Source: Stenotrophomonas sp. UBA2124
GTDB taxonomy: Bacteria; Pseudomonadota; Gammaproteobacteria; Xanthomonadales; Xanthomonadaceae
Length of the DNA stretch: 64,000 bases
Assembly (NCBI GenBank): GCA_002329155.1
Contig: DCXY01000047.1
Location: 109,444 to 173,443, forward strand
Direction: 5' to 3'
Shown here: positions 8,336-15,541 of the stretch, one piece after another
Layout: every line of letters starts with the position of its first letter
Numbering within the stretch: position 1 is the first letter of the stretch
Made by a program: the position numbers and the translations under genes
The notes under the pieces: model-generated
Told to the model about the DNA's origin: nothing
Databases searched by the model: none
The model's input: the letters and a program-made list of their open reading frames with translations, nothing else

Positions 8336-8776
8336 GTGACGTGTCGCGCCCGCCTCGTGCCGCCGGGGCATCCTGACCTTACAGCCGACTCCGGCGCGCG
8401 TCAGGGTGACTCCGGGGTGCGCGCGCCGGAGGAGGCTGCTTCCCGGCAGGCTACCGCTACGCGCGAAGCGATGGCCCAGCTATGGGCTGATCCCGAACAC
8501 CGCGCGCGCATATCCGCGCAGATGAAGGCCAGGTGGGCGGACCCGGCCTACCGGGAGCGCGCCCGCGGCTTCAATCGCGACAAACGCACCTACCGCTGGC
8601 AGCACGTCGAGTCCGGGCGGATCGTCTCCCGGACCAAGCTCGAAATGCGCGAAGAACACGGCCTACGGCCCGATTCGCTGGACGGCCTCGTGGCCGGGCG
8701 TATCCAGAACTCCCGGGGCTGGCGGCTCGCGCCGCGGTCCCTGCTGGGCGAGAGTCCGCGATGGATTTTTCCGTGA
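8336..8776 (+). CDS. Protein with NUMOD3-like repeats, no nuclease domain seen
   Basis: The product is 146 residues if started at the GTG at 8336. An ATG at 8471 would give a shorter form that still holds the conserved part. Two repeats are visible: QLWADPEHRARISAQMKARW and ARWADPAYRERARGFNR. They match the NUMOD3 pattern found beside DNA-binding parts of homing endonucleases. A basic tail follows (RTYRWQHVESGRIVSRTKLE). I find no HNH or GIY-YIG catalytic motif. It may be a DNA-binding protein or the remnant of a homing endonuclease near the terminase. Confidence 0.6.
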   Translation: MTCRARLVPPGHPDLTADSGARQGDSGVRAPEEAASRQATATREAMAQLWADPEHRARISAQMKARWADPAYRERARGFNRDKRTYRWQHVESGRIVSRTKLEMREEHGLRPDSLDGLVAGRIQNSRGWRLAPRSLLGESPRWIFP

Positions 8777-8781
8777 GTTGG

Positions 8782-9501
8782 CTATTCGTCAACGCCCATA
8801 GCCGAGCGTCGTTGTAGACGAGTCATCGCACGATTGGTAATTACCTTGTTGCGATGATCGAACCTGTCGTACAAGTCCCGTCGAGTTCCGACAATCCCAT
8901 ACAAGAAAAGTCGAACAACGCGAATGAATAAGCCCACAAGCTTTACGTTCTTGTTTGACCAGCGGGGGAAGCTTCCTATGGCGATAGCTCCGAACATATG
9001 ATCATCCGAAATGGTGTGAACGTAGGCGTTCAAATCGCCGTAAATCCCTTTCAGTTCGGCAATGACGGTTTTCCCAATCTCTGATGAGAAGAACGTGACT
9101 CCCGCGGCGTCATTGAACACTTCGGGGACCGAGGTTCGTTGCAATATTAGCGGCTGTTCTTTCGCTGAAAATGCTTTTAAGTAGGATTCGATTGCGGATC
9201 GAAGCGTGCCTCCAGAGGATCGACACAAGCCGAGGAGTACGCACATAATGAATTCTGAGCTATCAGATACGACTTCGCTCAAGTACTTCTGTCCCACTTC
9301 CGCATAATCGTCATTGAATTCAATTTTCGCTGATCCGATTTCGGAAACAAGCTCTCCGGCAGTCGTCAGTAGTGCTAAGAACTGGGCATGGGCTTTGCGG
9401 ATTTCCGCGACCTTTCCATCATCATGCGTGACGCTCTCGATTGAGAGGGTCTTGATGAACTCAAGAAACTCGGAAAAATCCTGCCGCGCAATTGCGTTCA
9501 T
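8782..9501 (-). CDS. Unknown protein, last gene of the ParA operon
   Basis: The protein has 239 residues and overlaps the 176-residue gene before it by four bases. It is largely helical. The segments ELVSEIGSAKIEFNDDYAEV, LRSAIESYLKAF and GIYGDLNAYVHTISDDHMFG resemble the loose pattern of HEPN-like or DUF5677-type proteins, but no Rx4-6H motif is present. One hydrophobic stretch (KLVGLFIRVVRLFLYGIVG) may touch the membrane. The DNA is visibly more AT-rich than the element's left half and than the chromosome, which suggests a separately acquired cargo. The function is unknown. Confidence 0.7.
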   Translation of the reverse strand: MNAIARQDFSEFLEFIKTLSIESVTHDDGKVAEIRKAHAQFLALLTTAGELVSEIGSAKIEFNDDYAEVGQKYLSEVVSDSSEFIMCVLLGLCRSSGGTLRSAIESYLKAFSAKEQPLILQRTSVPEVFNDAAGVTFFSSEIGKTVIAELKGIYGDLNAYVHTISDDHMFGAIAIGSFPRWSNKNVKLVGLFIRVVRLFLYGIVGTRRDLYDRFDHRNKVITNRAMTRLQRRSAMGVDE

Positions 9502-10028
9502 TCAACGGAGGTTGAGAGTGAGCGGATTGCTTCGTTCCAAGAGAAGCCGGTTTGACGGGACTGCTTCTTGATCTGTGCCATAGAGTCGGATTCATCGCTG
9601 ATCTTGTTGAGCAAGTCTCCGACCTCCCTAAGGCGAGCCGGGCTTGCGTTGATTGATTCCATGATCAGCATTCCGATCATTTCATAGCGGGATCGCTTCT
9701 CCCATCTTGCTATGGAAATGCGCAGCGCTTCAGTAGCGAATTTTGCAATGTCTTCGTTGGCGGGGAAAAGCTCTGAATCCGCGAGAACAAGAGACATCGA
9801 TCCGACCAGTGCTTTCAAGTCGCGCTGTCTGTCACGGGACCCCGACTTCTTGTCCGCTCTCCGGCGCTCAATCTTCTCATTGTGAGCAAGGTGTCGGAGG
9901 TAGGAGACGCCATTCAGGAGTTCATTTGACTCGCGCGAGCGGATTGCCCACACAAGCTCCTGTATGAGATCCAGTGTTTTAAGTGCCACATCGGCTTCTG
10001 TTGGAGCGGTTTTCTTGGTCGCCATCAT
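9498..10028 (-). CDS. Unknown protein, middle gene of the ParA operon
   Basis: The product is 176 residues, helical and charged, with no signal peptide. Two ATGs stand in tandem at the start, and the gene overlaps the ParA stop by ATGA. Notable parts are LQELVW-like helices near residues 20-30 (IQELVWAIRSRESNELL), a very basic stretch (RRRADKKSGSRDRQRDL) and a C-terminal acidic and helical part. It could be the ParB-like or adaptor partner of the ATPase, but it shows no ParB, HTH or RHH motif. No family is recognised. Confidence 0.7.
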   Translation of the reverse strand: MMATKKTAPTEADVALKTLDLIQELVWAIRSRESNELLNGVSYLRHLAHNEKIERRRADKKSGSRDRQRDLKALVGSMSLVLADSELFPANEDIAKFATEALRISIARWEKRSRYEMIGMLIMESINASPARLREVGDLLNKISDESDSMAQIKKQSRQTGFSWNEAIRSLSTSVE

Positions 10029-10855
10029 GTGGTCCTTACTACTAACTCGTTTGTGACGTTGATTATCGCGCTTCGCATGTCCGGAGCGGTGGAATCGAGC
10101 ATGAATACATTATTCAATTGCTGCTGGGCGAACCTGACTCGACCCGGAATCTCCGAGGTAAAAATTTTGTCTTTCCAGTAGCTGTCGCCAGAAAGGTAGG
10201 CTTTGGCATCGCTGAGCACATTGGTCCCCTGTCGCGTCATTGTAAGTACAACGCCAGCGCACTTCACCGAGAGGCCGTAGTTCTCTTTGCGATCATCCAC
10301 AATGCTCTTGAGCAGATCGAGTCCGGTCAAGGAAAGCGGGTCGGGGCGGACGGGTATCAGGTAGTAGTCGCTTGCAATCAGCGCACTTGTCATCCAGACG
10401 GACGGCGTTGGAGGCGTGTCTATGATCACGTAATCGTAATCAACCTCATCCTTGATCGCGGTAAGGTAAGCCTTCAGCCTGTTCTCGCGTCCTTCACCGG
10501 GAGCCATCTCCAGTCGATACAGGTCAAGGCTGCCGGGCAGGAGAAACAAGTTGTCCCGAGCTTCAACAACTTCTATCTCGTTGAGCGTCTTTGGTTGGAC
10601 TTCCGTAGAGCCTTGAACAGTGGATGCCTTGACCCGCTTCCTGTCGAAGAGGTCCAGCATGGTGTCTTCCCCGGCCTCACGATGAGCAACGTAGTCATCC
10701 GGTGACATGAGGCACTGAGTTCCATTGAACTGAGGGTCCACGTCCAGCATCAAGACGGTGGCACCGTGTTGCCTTGTCAAACAGTCTGCGATGTTCACGG
10801 CGAGGGTGGTTTTGCCCACGCCGCCCTTCATGTTGATCAAGCTGATGACTTTCAT
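10025..10855 (-). CDS. ParA/MinD-family P-loop ATPase
   Basis: The product is 276 residues from the ATG at 10855. An open frame continues to 10990 without family sequence. It has the deviant Walker A KGGVGKTT (10-17) following VISLINM, Walker A' LMLDVDPQ (35-42) and the Walker B-type strand YDYVIIDTPPTPS. This is a typical ParA/Soj fold. ParA ATPases segregate plasmids or position cellular cargo. Here it leads a three-gene operon with ATGA overlaps and two unknown partners. In an integrative element it could stabilise an excised circular form. A defence or regulatory role is also possible. Confidence 0.9.
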   Translation of the reverse strand: MKVISLINMKGGVGKTTLAVNIADCLTRQHGATVLMLDVDPQFNGTQCLMSPDDYVAHREAGEDTMLDLFDRKRVKASTVQGSTEVQPKTLNEIEVVEARDNLFLLPGSLDLYRLEMAPGEGRENRLKAYLTAIKDEVDYDYVIIDTPPTPSVWMTSALIASDYYLIPVRPDPLSLTGLDLLKSIVDDRKENYGLSVKCAGVVLTMTRQGTNVLSDAKAYLSGDSYWKDKIFTSEIPGRVRFAQQQLNNVFMLDSTAPDMRSAIINVTNELVVRTT

Positions 10856-10952
10856 TCTTCCATCCCCTACGCCGCAGTCGTCCCTGGGCTTTCTTGCTTG
10901 ACTATAAGGGCTGATACCCTCGGGCGTAATCAGGCAATGACAAGAGTCCATA

Positions 10953-10981
10953 CGAAAAAGGCCACCTCGACGGGTGGCCTT
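10953..10981 (-). terminator. Rho-independent terminator after tRNA-Ser
   Basis: AAGGCCACC, a six-base loop and GGTGGCCTT form a perfect 9-bp stem. Read on the minus strand it is followed by TTTTTCG, so it ends transcription coming from tRNA-Ser. It also separates that transcript from the ParA operon. Confidence 0.75.
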
Positions 10982-11074
10982 CTCGCCCATCTAGCCCAGC
11001 ACATCAGGCGTAGTAGGTCTTTTAGTAGGGTAGTTCCGGAGCTGCTTGGCCGGACCCACTACCTATTGGATAAC

Positions 11075-11167
11075 TGGCGGAGAGAGGGGGATTCGAACCC
11101 CCGAAGCGCGGTTTAGACGCTTACACACTTTCCAGGCGTGCTCCTTCAACCACTCGGACACCTCTCC
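11075..11167 (-). tRNA. tRNA-Ser (anticodon GGA)
   Basis: Read on the minus strand it begins GGAGAGGTGTCCGAGTGG and ends with TTCGAATCCCCCTCTCTCC, discriminator G and an encoded CCA. The acceptor stem pairs with one G-T. The anticodon loop CTGGAAA gives anticodon GGA. A long variable arm (class II) is present, as required for serine. The integrated element lies directly at its 3' end, so the element restores the tRNA end. Confidence 0.95.
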
Positions 11168-11204
11168 GGATCCTGCCGCTGGCAATGCCGCTGCAGGGGC
11201 GCAG

Positions 11205-11233
11205 ATTCTATAGGGCTTGGTGCATTGCCACAA
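11205..11233 (-). promoter_or_regulatory. Possible tRNA-Ser promoter
   Basis: On the minus strand TTGTGG (11233-11228) and TATAGA (11212-11207) are separated by 15 bases, upstream of the tRNA. The spacing is short. The same bases start a GC-rich dyad (11233-11253) ahead of dnaX. Confidence 0.35.
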
Positions 11234-11306
11234 GCACCCCCCGTCCGGGTGCTGGCCAAGGGGTGGGGCATGGCACAATGGGGGCTCAGATGAAGACGGT
11301 TGCCTG

Positions 11307-13283
11307 ATGTCCTATCTCGTCCTTGCCCGCAAGTGGCGTCCGAAGCGTTTTGCCGAGCTGGTGGGCCAGGAACACGTGGTCCGCGCGCTGAGCAATGCCC
11401 TGGACAGTGGCCGCGTCCACCACGCCTTCCTGTTCACCGGTACCCGCGGGGTGGGCAAGACCACCATCGCCCGTATTTTCGCCAAATCGCTGAACTGCGA
11501 GCAGGGCACCAGCGCCGACCCCTGTGGTCAGTGCCGCGCCTGTCTGGACATTGATGCGGGCCGCTACATCGACCTGCTGGAAATCGACGCCGCCTCCAAT
11601 ACCGGCGTGGATGACGTGCGCGAGGTGATCGAGAACGCCCAGTACATGCCTTCGCGCGGCAAGTACAAGGTGTACCTGATCGACGAAGTGCACATGCTGT
11701 CCAAGGCGGCGTTCAATGCGCTGCTCAAGACGCTGGAGGAGCCGCCGGAGCATGTGAAGTTCCTGCTGGCCACCACCGACCCGCAGAAGCTGCCGGTGAC
11801 CGTGCTCAGCCGCTGCCTGCAGTTCAACCTGAAGCGGTTGGACGAGGAGCAGATCCGTGGGCAGATGACCCGCATCCTCACCGCCGAGGAGATCGAGTTC
11901 GACGACGCTGCCCTGGTGCAGCTGGCGCGCGCGGCCGATGGCTCGCTGCGCGACGGTCTGTCGCTGCTGGACCAGTCCATCGCCTATGCCGGCGGCGCGC
12001 TGCGTGATGACGTGGTGCGCGCCATGCTGGGTACGGTGGACCGCACCCAGGTGGCCGCCATGCTGGATGCGCTGGCCGAGGGCGACGGTGCCCGCTTGCT
12101 GCAGGTGGTGGCGGCGCTGGCCGATTTTTCGCCCGACTGGAGCGGCGTGCTGGACGCGCTGGCCGAGGCGCTGCACCGCATCCAGGTGCAGCAGCTGGTG
12201 CCGGGTACGGCCGTGGCAGGCGAGGGCGTGGACGCGGTGGCCTTCGCCCAGCGCCTGCGCCCGGAAGTGGTGCAGCTCTGGTATCAGATGGCCCTGGCCG
12301 GCCGCCGTGACCTGCACCTGGCGCCCAGCCCGCGTGCGGGTTTTGAGATGACCGTGCTGCGCATGCTGGCGTTCCGCCCGGCCGGCGCAGTGCCTGCGGT
12401 TCCGGAAGGCTCCGGGCAGGGGGCGGGCAGCGGTGAGCGTTCGGCTTCCACGCCGGCCGTTGGCGCGTCCGCTTCTGCTGTCGAGGCTGTTGCGGCAACG
12501 CCGCAGCCAGCGCCACCTGCGCCGGTTGCTGAGCCAGCGGCCCCAGCCCCGGTGGCACCTGTCGAAGCGGCCGCCGTTGTTGCGCCGCAGCCGCCCAGGC
12601 CGGCTGCCCCGGTTGAGCCATCCGCGCCGGCCCGTGCCGAAGCCAAGCCGCGTGCAGCAGACGACGATCTGCCGCCGTGGTTGGTGGAAGAAGCTGAATC
12701 CGGTGCGCGCGAGGAGGCTTTCGCAGGTGGGATGACGATGCCCGAGCCGGCTCGCCAGCCAGCGCAACGCATGGCCCGGCCCGTGGAGTCGCCGGTCGTG
12801 CCGGAGCCTGTCGCCCCGGTGACGCAGGCGCCGGCTGCGCGCCCCAGTGGCATCGAGATCGCGCCGTCGCCCAAGCCTGCAACTGCGGGCCGTGCGCTGA
12901 ACGATGCCGAGCAGTGGCTGGACCTGGTGGCTGAAAGTGGCCTGAGCGGCCCGTCGCGCGAGCTGGCGGCCAATTCGGCCTTCGTCAGCTTCCAGCATGG
13001 CGTACTGCGCCTGGCGCTGATGCCCGGCTTTGAGTACCTGCAGTCCGAGCGGGCACTGGCCGCTTTGGCGCAGGCGCTGTCGCAGGCACTGGGCAGCACG
13101 CCGAAGATCGTGATTGAAACCGGCAACGTCCAGGCCGAGACGTTGCACGAGCGCGCTGACCGCCAGCGCGGTGAACAACAACATGCGGCCGAAGCCGTTT
13201 TCATGGCCGACCCACAGGTGCAGCAGCTGATCCAGCAGGGTGCCCGGGTCGTGGCCGATTCCATCCGTCCATTCAAAGAGTAA
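11307..13283 (+). CDS. dnaX: DNA polymerase III subunits gamma and tau
   Basis: This 658-residue clamp-loader ATPase starts at the ATG at 11307 (SYLVLARKWRPKRFAELVGQ). It has Walker A GTRGVGKT (45-52), a zinc site made of Cys64, 73, 76 and 79 (CGQCRAC), and Walker B LIDEVH (124-129) with SRC further on. Residues about 380-570 are a Pro/Ala-rich linker. The C-terminal 90 residues are the tau domain that contacts the polymerase and DnaB. I see no A-rich slippery site of the E. coli kind that would produce gamma by frameshift. ybaB follows 6 bases later and recR soon after, a widely conserved order. Confidence 0.97.
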   Translation: MSYLVLARKWRPKRFAELVGQEHVVRALSNALDSGRVHHAFLFTGTRGVGKTTIARIFAKSLNCEQGTSADPCGQCRACLDIDAGRYIDLLEIDAASNTGVDDVREVIENAQYMPSRGKYKVYLIDEVHMLSKAAFNALLKTLEEPPEHVKFLLATTDPQKLPVTVLSRCLQFNLKRLDEEQIRGQMTRILTAEEIEFDDAALVQLARAADGSLRDGLSLLDQSIAYAGGALRDDVVRAMLGTVDRTQVAAMLDALAEGDGARLLQVVAALADFSPDWSGVLDALAEALHRIQVQQLVPGTAVAGEGVDAVAFAQRLRPEVVQLWYQMALAGRRDLHLAPSPRAGFEMTVLRMLAFRPAGAVPAVPEGSGQGAGSGERSASTPAVGASASAVEAVAATPQPAPPAPVAEPAAPAPVAPVEAAAVVAPQPPRPAAPVEPSAPARAEAKPRAADDDLPPWLVEEAESGAREEAFAGGMTMPEPARQPAQRMARPVESPVVPEPVAPVTQAPAARPSGIEIAPSPKPATAGRALNDAEQWLDLVAESGLSGPSRELAANSAFVSFQHGVLRLALMPGFEYLQSERALAALAQALSQALGSTPKIVIETGNVQAETLHERADRQRGEQQHAAEAVFMADPQVQQLIQQGARVVADSIRPFKE

Positions 13284-13289
13284 GCAACC

Positions 13290-13610
13290 ATGCGCGGCAA
13301 TATCGCCCAGATGATGCAGCAGGCCCAGAAGATGCAGGAAAACCTGCAGAAGGCCCAGGAAGAAATAGCCAAGTTGGAAGTCACCGGCAGTGCCGGTGGC
13401 GGCATGGTCACCGTGACCCTCAGTGGCACCAAGGAGTGCCGCAAGGTGCGCATTGATCCGTCGGTGCTGTCCGATCCGGAAATGGCCGAAGACCTGATTG
13501 CTGCGGCCTTCAACGACGCCTCCAACAAGATCGACGCCGAATCGCAGGCCCGCATGGGCTCGGCGACCGCCGGCATGAAGCTGCCGCCGGGCATGAAGAT
13601 GCCGTTCTGA
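13290..13610 (+). CDS. ybaB: YbaB/EbfC nucleoid-associated protein
   Basis: The product is 106 residues, the usual family length. It has the Met/Gln-rich N-terminal helix (MRGNIAQMMQQAQKMQENLQ), the conserved strand GMVTVTLSGTKECRKVRIDP, and a Met/Pro-rich tail. YbaB forms dimers that bind DNA and is thought to act with RecR or in nucleoid organisation. It lies 6 bases after dnaX, so they share a transcript. A terminator hairpin follows. Confidence 0.96.
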   Translation: MRGNIAQMMQQAQKMQENLQKAQEEIAKLEVTGSAGGGMVTVTLSGTKECRKVRIDPSVLSDPEMAEDLIAAAFNDASNKIDAESQARMGSATAGMKLPPGMKMPF

Positions 13611-13654
13611 TGACGTTGGCGCCGCTATTCTCTGGCGCCTGCTGTTACCCGCGC

Positions 13655-13686
13655 CGCGAAGCCCCAGGGCTTCGCGCGCTTGTTTT
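13655..13686 (+). terminator. Hairpin terminator between ybaB and recR
   Basis: CGCGAAGCCC and GGGCTTCGCG pair around a minimal loop, followed by the T-rich tail TTGTTTT. It lies 19 bases before recR, so recR may be read by readthrough or from its own promoter. Confidence 0.6.
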
Positions 13687-13704
13687 GACCCGGACCCTGG
13701 TGCG

Positions 13705-14304
13705 ATGAGCCTGCCGCTGCTGGAACAACTGATCGAAGCCTTCCGCGTGCTGCCGGGCGTCGGCCAGAAGACGGCCCAGCGCATGGCCTACCACGTACTG
13801 GAGCGCGCCCGCGATGGCGGCCAGCGTCTGTCCGAGGTGCTGGCCGAGGCCATCGAAAAGATTGGCCACTGCGCGCAGTGCCGCGATTTCAGCGAAACCG
13901 AGCTGTGCCCCATCTGCGCCAGCAGCAGCCGTGAGCGGCAGATGCTGTGCGTGGTGGAGTCGCCGGCGGATCGTCTGGCCATCGAACACGCCACCAGCTA
14001 TCGCGGCGTGTATTACGTGCTGCAGGGGCGGTTGTCGCCGCTGGACGGCATCGGCCCGCGCGAGCTTGGCCTGGACAGGCTGGAAGCGCGACTGGCCGAG
14101 GGTGAGGTGAGCGAACTGATCATCGCCACCAATTCCACCGTCGAGGGCGAAGCGACCGCGCATTATCTGGCGCAGCTGGCACGCCGCAACAAGGTGCGAC
14201 CCAGCCGCTTGGCGCAGGGGCTGCCCTTGGGTGGCGAGCTGGAATACGTGGACCGCGGCACCCTGTCGCATGCCTTCGGCAGCCGCAGCGAAATCAACGA
14301 GTAG
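13705..14304 (+). CDS. recR: Recombination mediator RecR
   Basis: The product is 199 residues, as usual for the family. The N-terminal helix-hairpin-helix is ALRVLPGVGQKTAQRMA-like (FRVLPGVGQKTAQRMAYHV in part). A four-Cys zinc finger follows (CAQCRDFSETELCPIC). The Toprim domain comes after it (LCVVESPADRLAIE, then GRLSPLDGIGP, and ATNSTVEGEATA). RecR loads RecA with RecF and RecO at single-strand gaps. Confidence 0.97.
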   Translation: MSLPLLEQLIEAFRVLPGVGQKTAQRMAYHVLERARDGGQRLSEVLAEAIEKIGHCAQCRDFSETELCPICASSSRERQMLCVVESPADRLAIEHATSYRGVYYVLQGRLSPLDGIGPRELGLDRLEARLAEGEVSELIIATNSTVEGEATAHYLAQLARRNKVRPSRLAQGLPLGGELEYVDRGTLSHAFGSRSEINE

Positions 14305-14368
14305 CGTGGCAAAAAAACGTGGCAGGGGCGGGTAAGCTGTAGCCTGTTCCCCCGCAGTGAGCCGCGAC

Positions 14369-14719
14369 ATGAGCGACACGATTTTCGGCAAGATCATCCG
14401 CCGCGAGATTCCCGCCAACATCGTCTACGAAGACGACGAGGTGCTGGGCTTCCAGGACATTGCCCCGCAGGCGCCGGTGCATGTGCTTTTCATCCCGAAG
14501 AACGAGGTCATCCCGACGCTGGATGATCTGCAGCCGTCGCAGGCGCACCTGATCGGCAAGCTGGCATTGGCCGCTGCCGAGTACGCGCGCAGGGAAGGCT
14601 TCGCGCAGAACGGCTACCGCATCGTGATGAACTGCCGTGAGGATGCCGGGCAGACGGTTTTCCACATCCACCTGCATCTGCTGGCCGGCGCACCGCTGGG
14701 GCACTTCGGCGCGGCGTGA
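14369..14719 (+). CDS. HIT-family hydrolase (HINT-like)
   Basis: The product is 116 residues from the ATG at 14369, preferred over the GTG four codons upstream because family members begin MSDTIFGKII. The histidine triad HIHLHLL is near residues 99-105, and the HIT core AGAPLGHF ends the protein. These enzymes hydrolyse purine nucleoside phosphoramidates such as adenylylated amines. It stands alone, about 65 bases after recR and closed by a strong terminator. Confidence 0.93.
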   Translation: MSDTIFGKIIRREIPANIVYEDDEVLGFQDIAPQAPVHVLFIPKNEVIPTLDDLQPSQAHLIGKLALAAAEYARREGFAQNGYRIVMNCREDAGQTVFHIHLHLLAGAPLGHFGAA

Positions 14720-14744
14720 TGGGGTTGCTGTGTCATGGGCAGAG

Positions 14745-14767
14745 CGCCGCCTTCGGGCGGCGTTTTT
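14745..14767 (+). terminator. Strong terminator after the HIT gene
   Basis: CGCCGCC, loop TTCG, GGCGGCG, then TTTTT. A mirror copy with the same stem lies at 14963-14985. Confidence 0.9.
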
Positions 14768-14790
14768 GTTCTGGGAGTGCCGCCGCCCGT

Positions 14791-14948
14791 GTAGCCCGGG
14801 TAAGCGGGGGGGGGAGTTGCAGGATCAAAAGCACCCCCTCCCGGCCTCCCCCTTCGCTGCGCGAAAGGGGAGGGGAAGAGCCGCTCGCGCTGGTAGTGGC
14901 CCCCTCCCTTTTGCGAAGCAAAGGGGAGGGCTGGGGAGGGGTAGCTTC
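14791..14948. repeat. Intergenic repeat block (half GTAG-REP plus CCTCCC/GGGAGG palindrome)
   Basis: This gap of about 290 bases between convergent genes has no gene. It starts with a truncated GTAGCCCGGGTAAGC REP half. Then comes a long dyad: CCCTCC-rich arms with CTTCGCTGCGCGAAAGG on the left, and CCTTTTGCGAAGCAAAGG with GGGAGGGCTGGGGAGGGG on the right. The same unit type recurs at about 50149-50277 and in the array at 52962-53515. Confidence 0.8.
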
Positions 14949-14962
14949 TGAACGTCACCAAC

Positions 14963-14985
14963 AAAAACGCCGCCCGAAGGCGGCG
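14963..14985 (-). terminator. Terminator after the slp-like gene
   Basis: On the minus strand it reads CGCCGCC, TTCG, GGCGGCG, TTTTTGT. It ends the DUF58-tgpA-slp transcript. Confidence 0.88.
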
Positions 14986-15013
14986 TTCTCACATGCGCTG
15001 GATCAACGCGGCA

Positions 15014-15541
15014 TTACCACCAGCCGCCGCGCCAGCCCCAACCCCAGCCGGGGCCCCAGCCCGGGCCCCATGGGCCGTAGGGGTAGGCGGGCACCACGTC
15101 CACCTCGCGCTGCACCGGCCACAGGTACACCACATCGGCGGCGATCTTGGGCAACGGGTAGTCATACTCGCCGATCTTGGTGGTCTGGTAACCATCAATC
15201 CGGCCGATGAAGGTGACATCGCGGCCCGGCTCGAACACCGCCGGGTCGTAGAAACCGGCGCGGCAGGCGATGAAGCGGCCATCGCTGGCGTCAGCCGACG
15301 TGCTGCTCGGGCGGCCACTGCCGGTGAGCGGGCGGGCGATCATCTGGAAGCAGGTCTGGCCTTGGCCGGGCAGGGTCTCGATGATGCGGCCACCCCAGCG
15401 TACCGGCGTGCCGGTCTGCTTCTGGGCCACCGAATCACGCGGCGAGACGGTGCTGAACTGGCCCTGCAGCGGCTTTGGCGCGGTGGCACAGGCGGCCAGC
15501 GTCAGGCTGGCGGCGAGAGTCAGGAGAATGCGAGTGTTCAT
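15014..15541 (-). CDS. Slp-family outer membrane lipoprotein
   Basis: The product is 175 residues with a lipoprotein signal peptide (LLTLAASLTLAAC, lipidated Cys18). The middle matches the Slp family: VRWGGRIIETLPGQGQTCF, then RPSSTSADASDGRFIACRAG, and DVTFIGRIDGYQTTKIGEY. The last 25 residues are a Gly/Trp/Pro-rich tail. Slp proteins are outer-membrane lipoproteins linked to stationary phase or acid stress, with no known enzyme activity. The start overlaps the tgpA stop by ATGA, so it is the third gene of that operon. Confidence 0.9.
   Translation of the reverse strand: MNTRILLTLAASLTLAACATAPKPLQGQFSTVSPRDSVAQKQTGTPVRWGGRIIETLPGQGQTCFQMIARPLTGSGRPSSTSADASDGRFIACRAGFYDPAVFEPGRDVTFIGRIDGYQTTKIGEYDYPLPKIAADVVYLWPVQREVDVVPAYPYGPWGPGWGPGWGWGWRGGWW

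Larger units (their letters stand above)
1..11080. mobile_element. Integrated satellite-like or plasmid-like element at tRNA-Ser (left end outside window)
   Basis: The stretch holds, in order, a tyrosine integrase C-terminus, an AlpA-like regulator, a primase-helicase, an iteron field, a serine recombinase, TerS-like and TerL genes, small unknown genes and a ParA operon. It stops at the 3' end of an intact tRNA-Ser, the usual target of P4-type integrases. I infer that the right attachment site lies within the tRNA 3' part, around 11075-11120. The left copy is outside the window and could not be checked. No capsid, portal, tail, lysin or holin gene is visible. A degraded prophage, a PICI/P4-like satellite or another integrative element all remain possible. 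Confidence 0.75.

Noticed and set aside
8782..9501. HEPN toxin assignment for the 239-residue protein
   Set aside because: The helical pattern is suggestive, but no Rx4-6H catalytic motif can be placed.
11168..11306. Possible 4.5S (SRP) RNA ahead of dnaX
   Set aside because: The conserved GGTCCGGAAGG-type core is absent. Only a short GC dyad is present.
11286..13784. Minus-strand open frame of 832 codons
   Set aside because: It is the shadow of dnaX and ybaB, and rich in His/Gln/Arg from the reversed codons.
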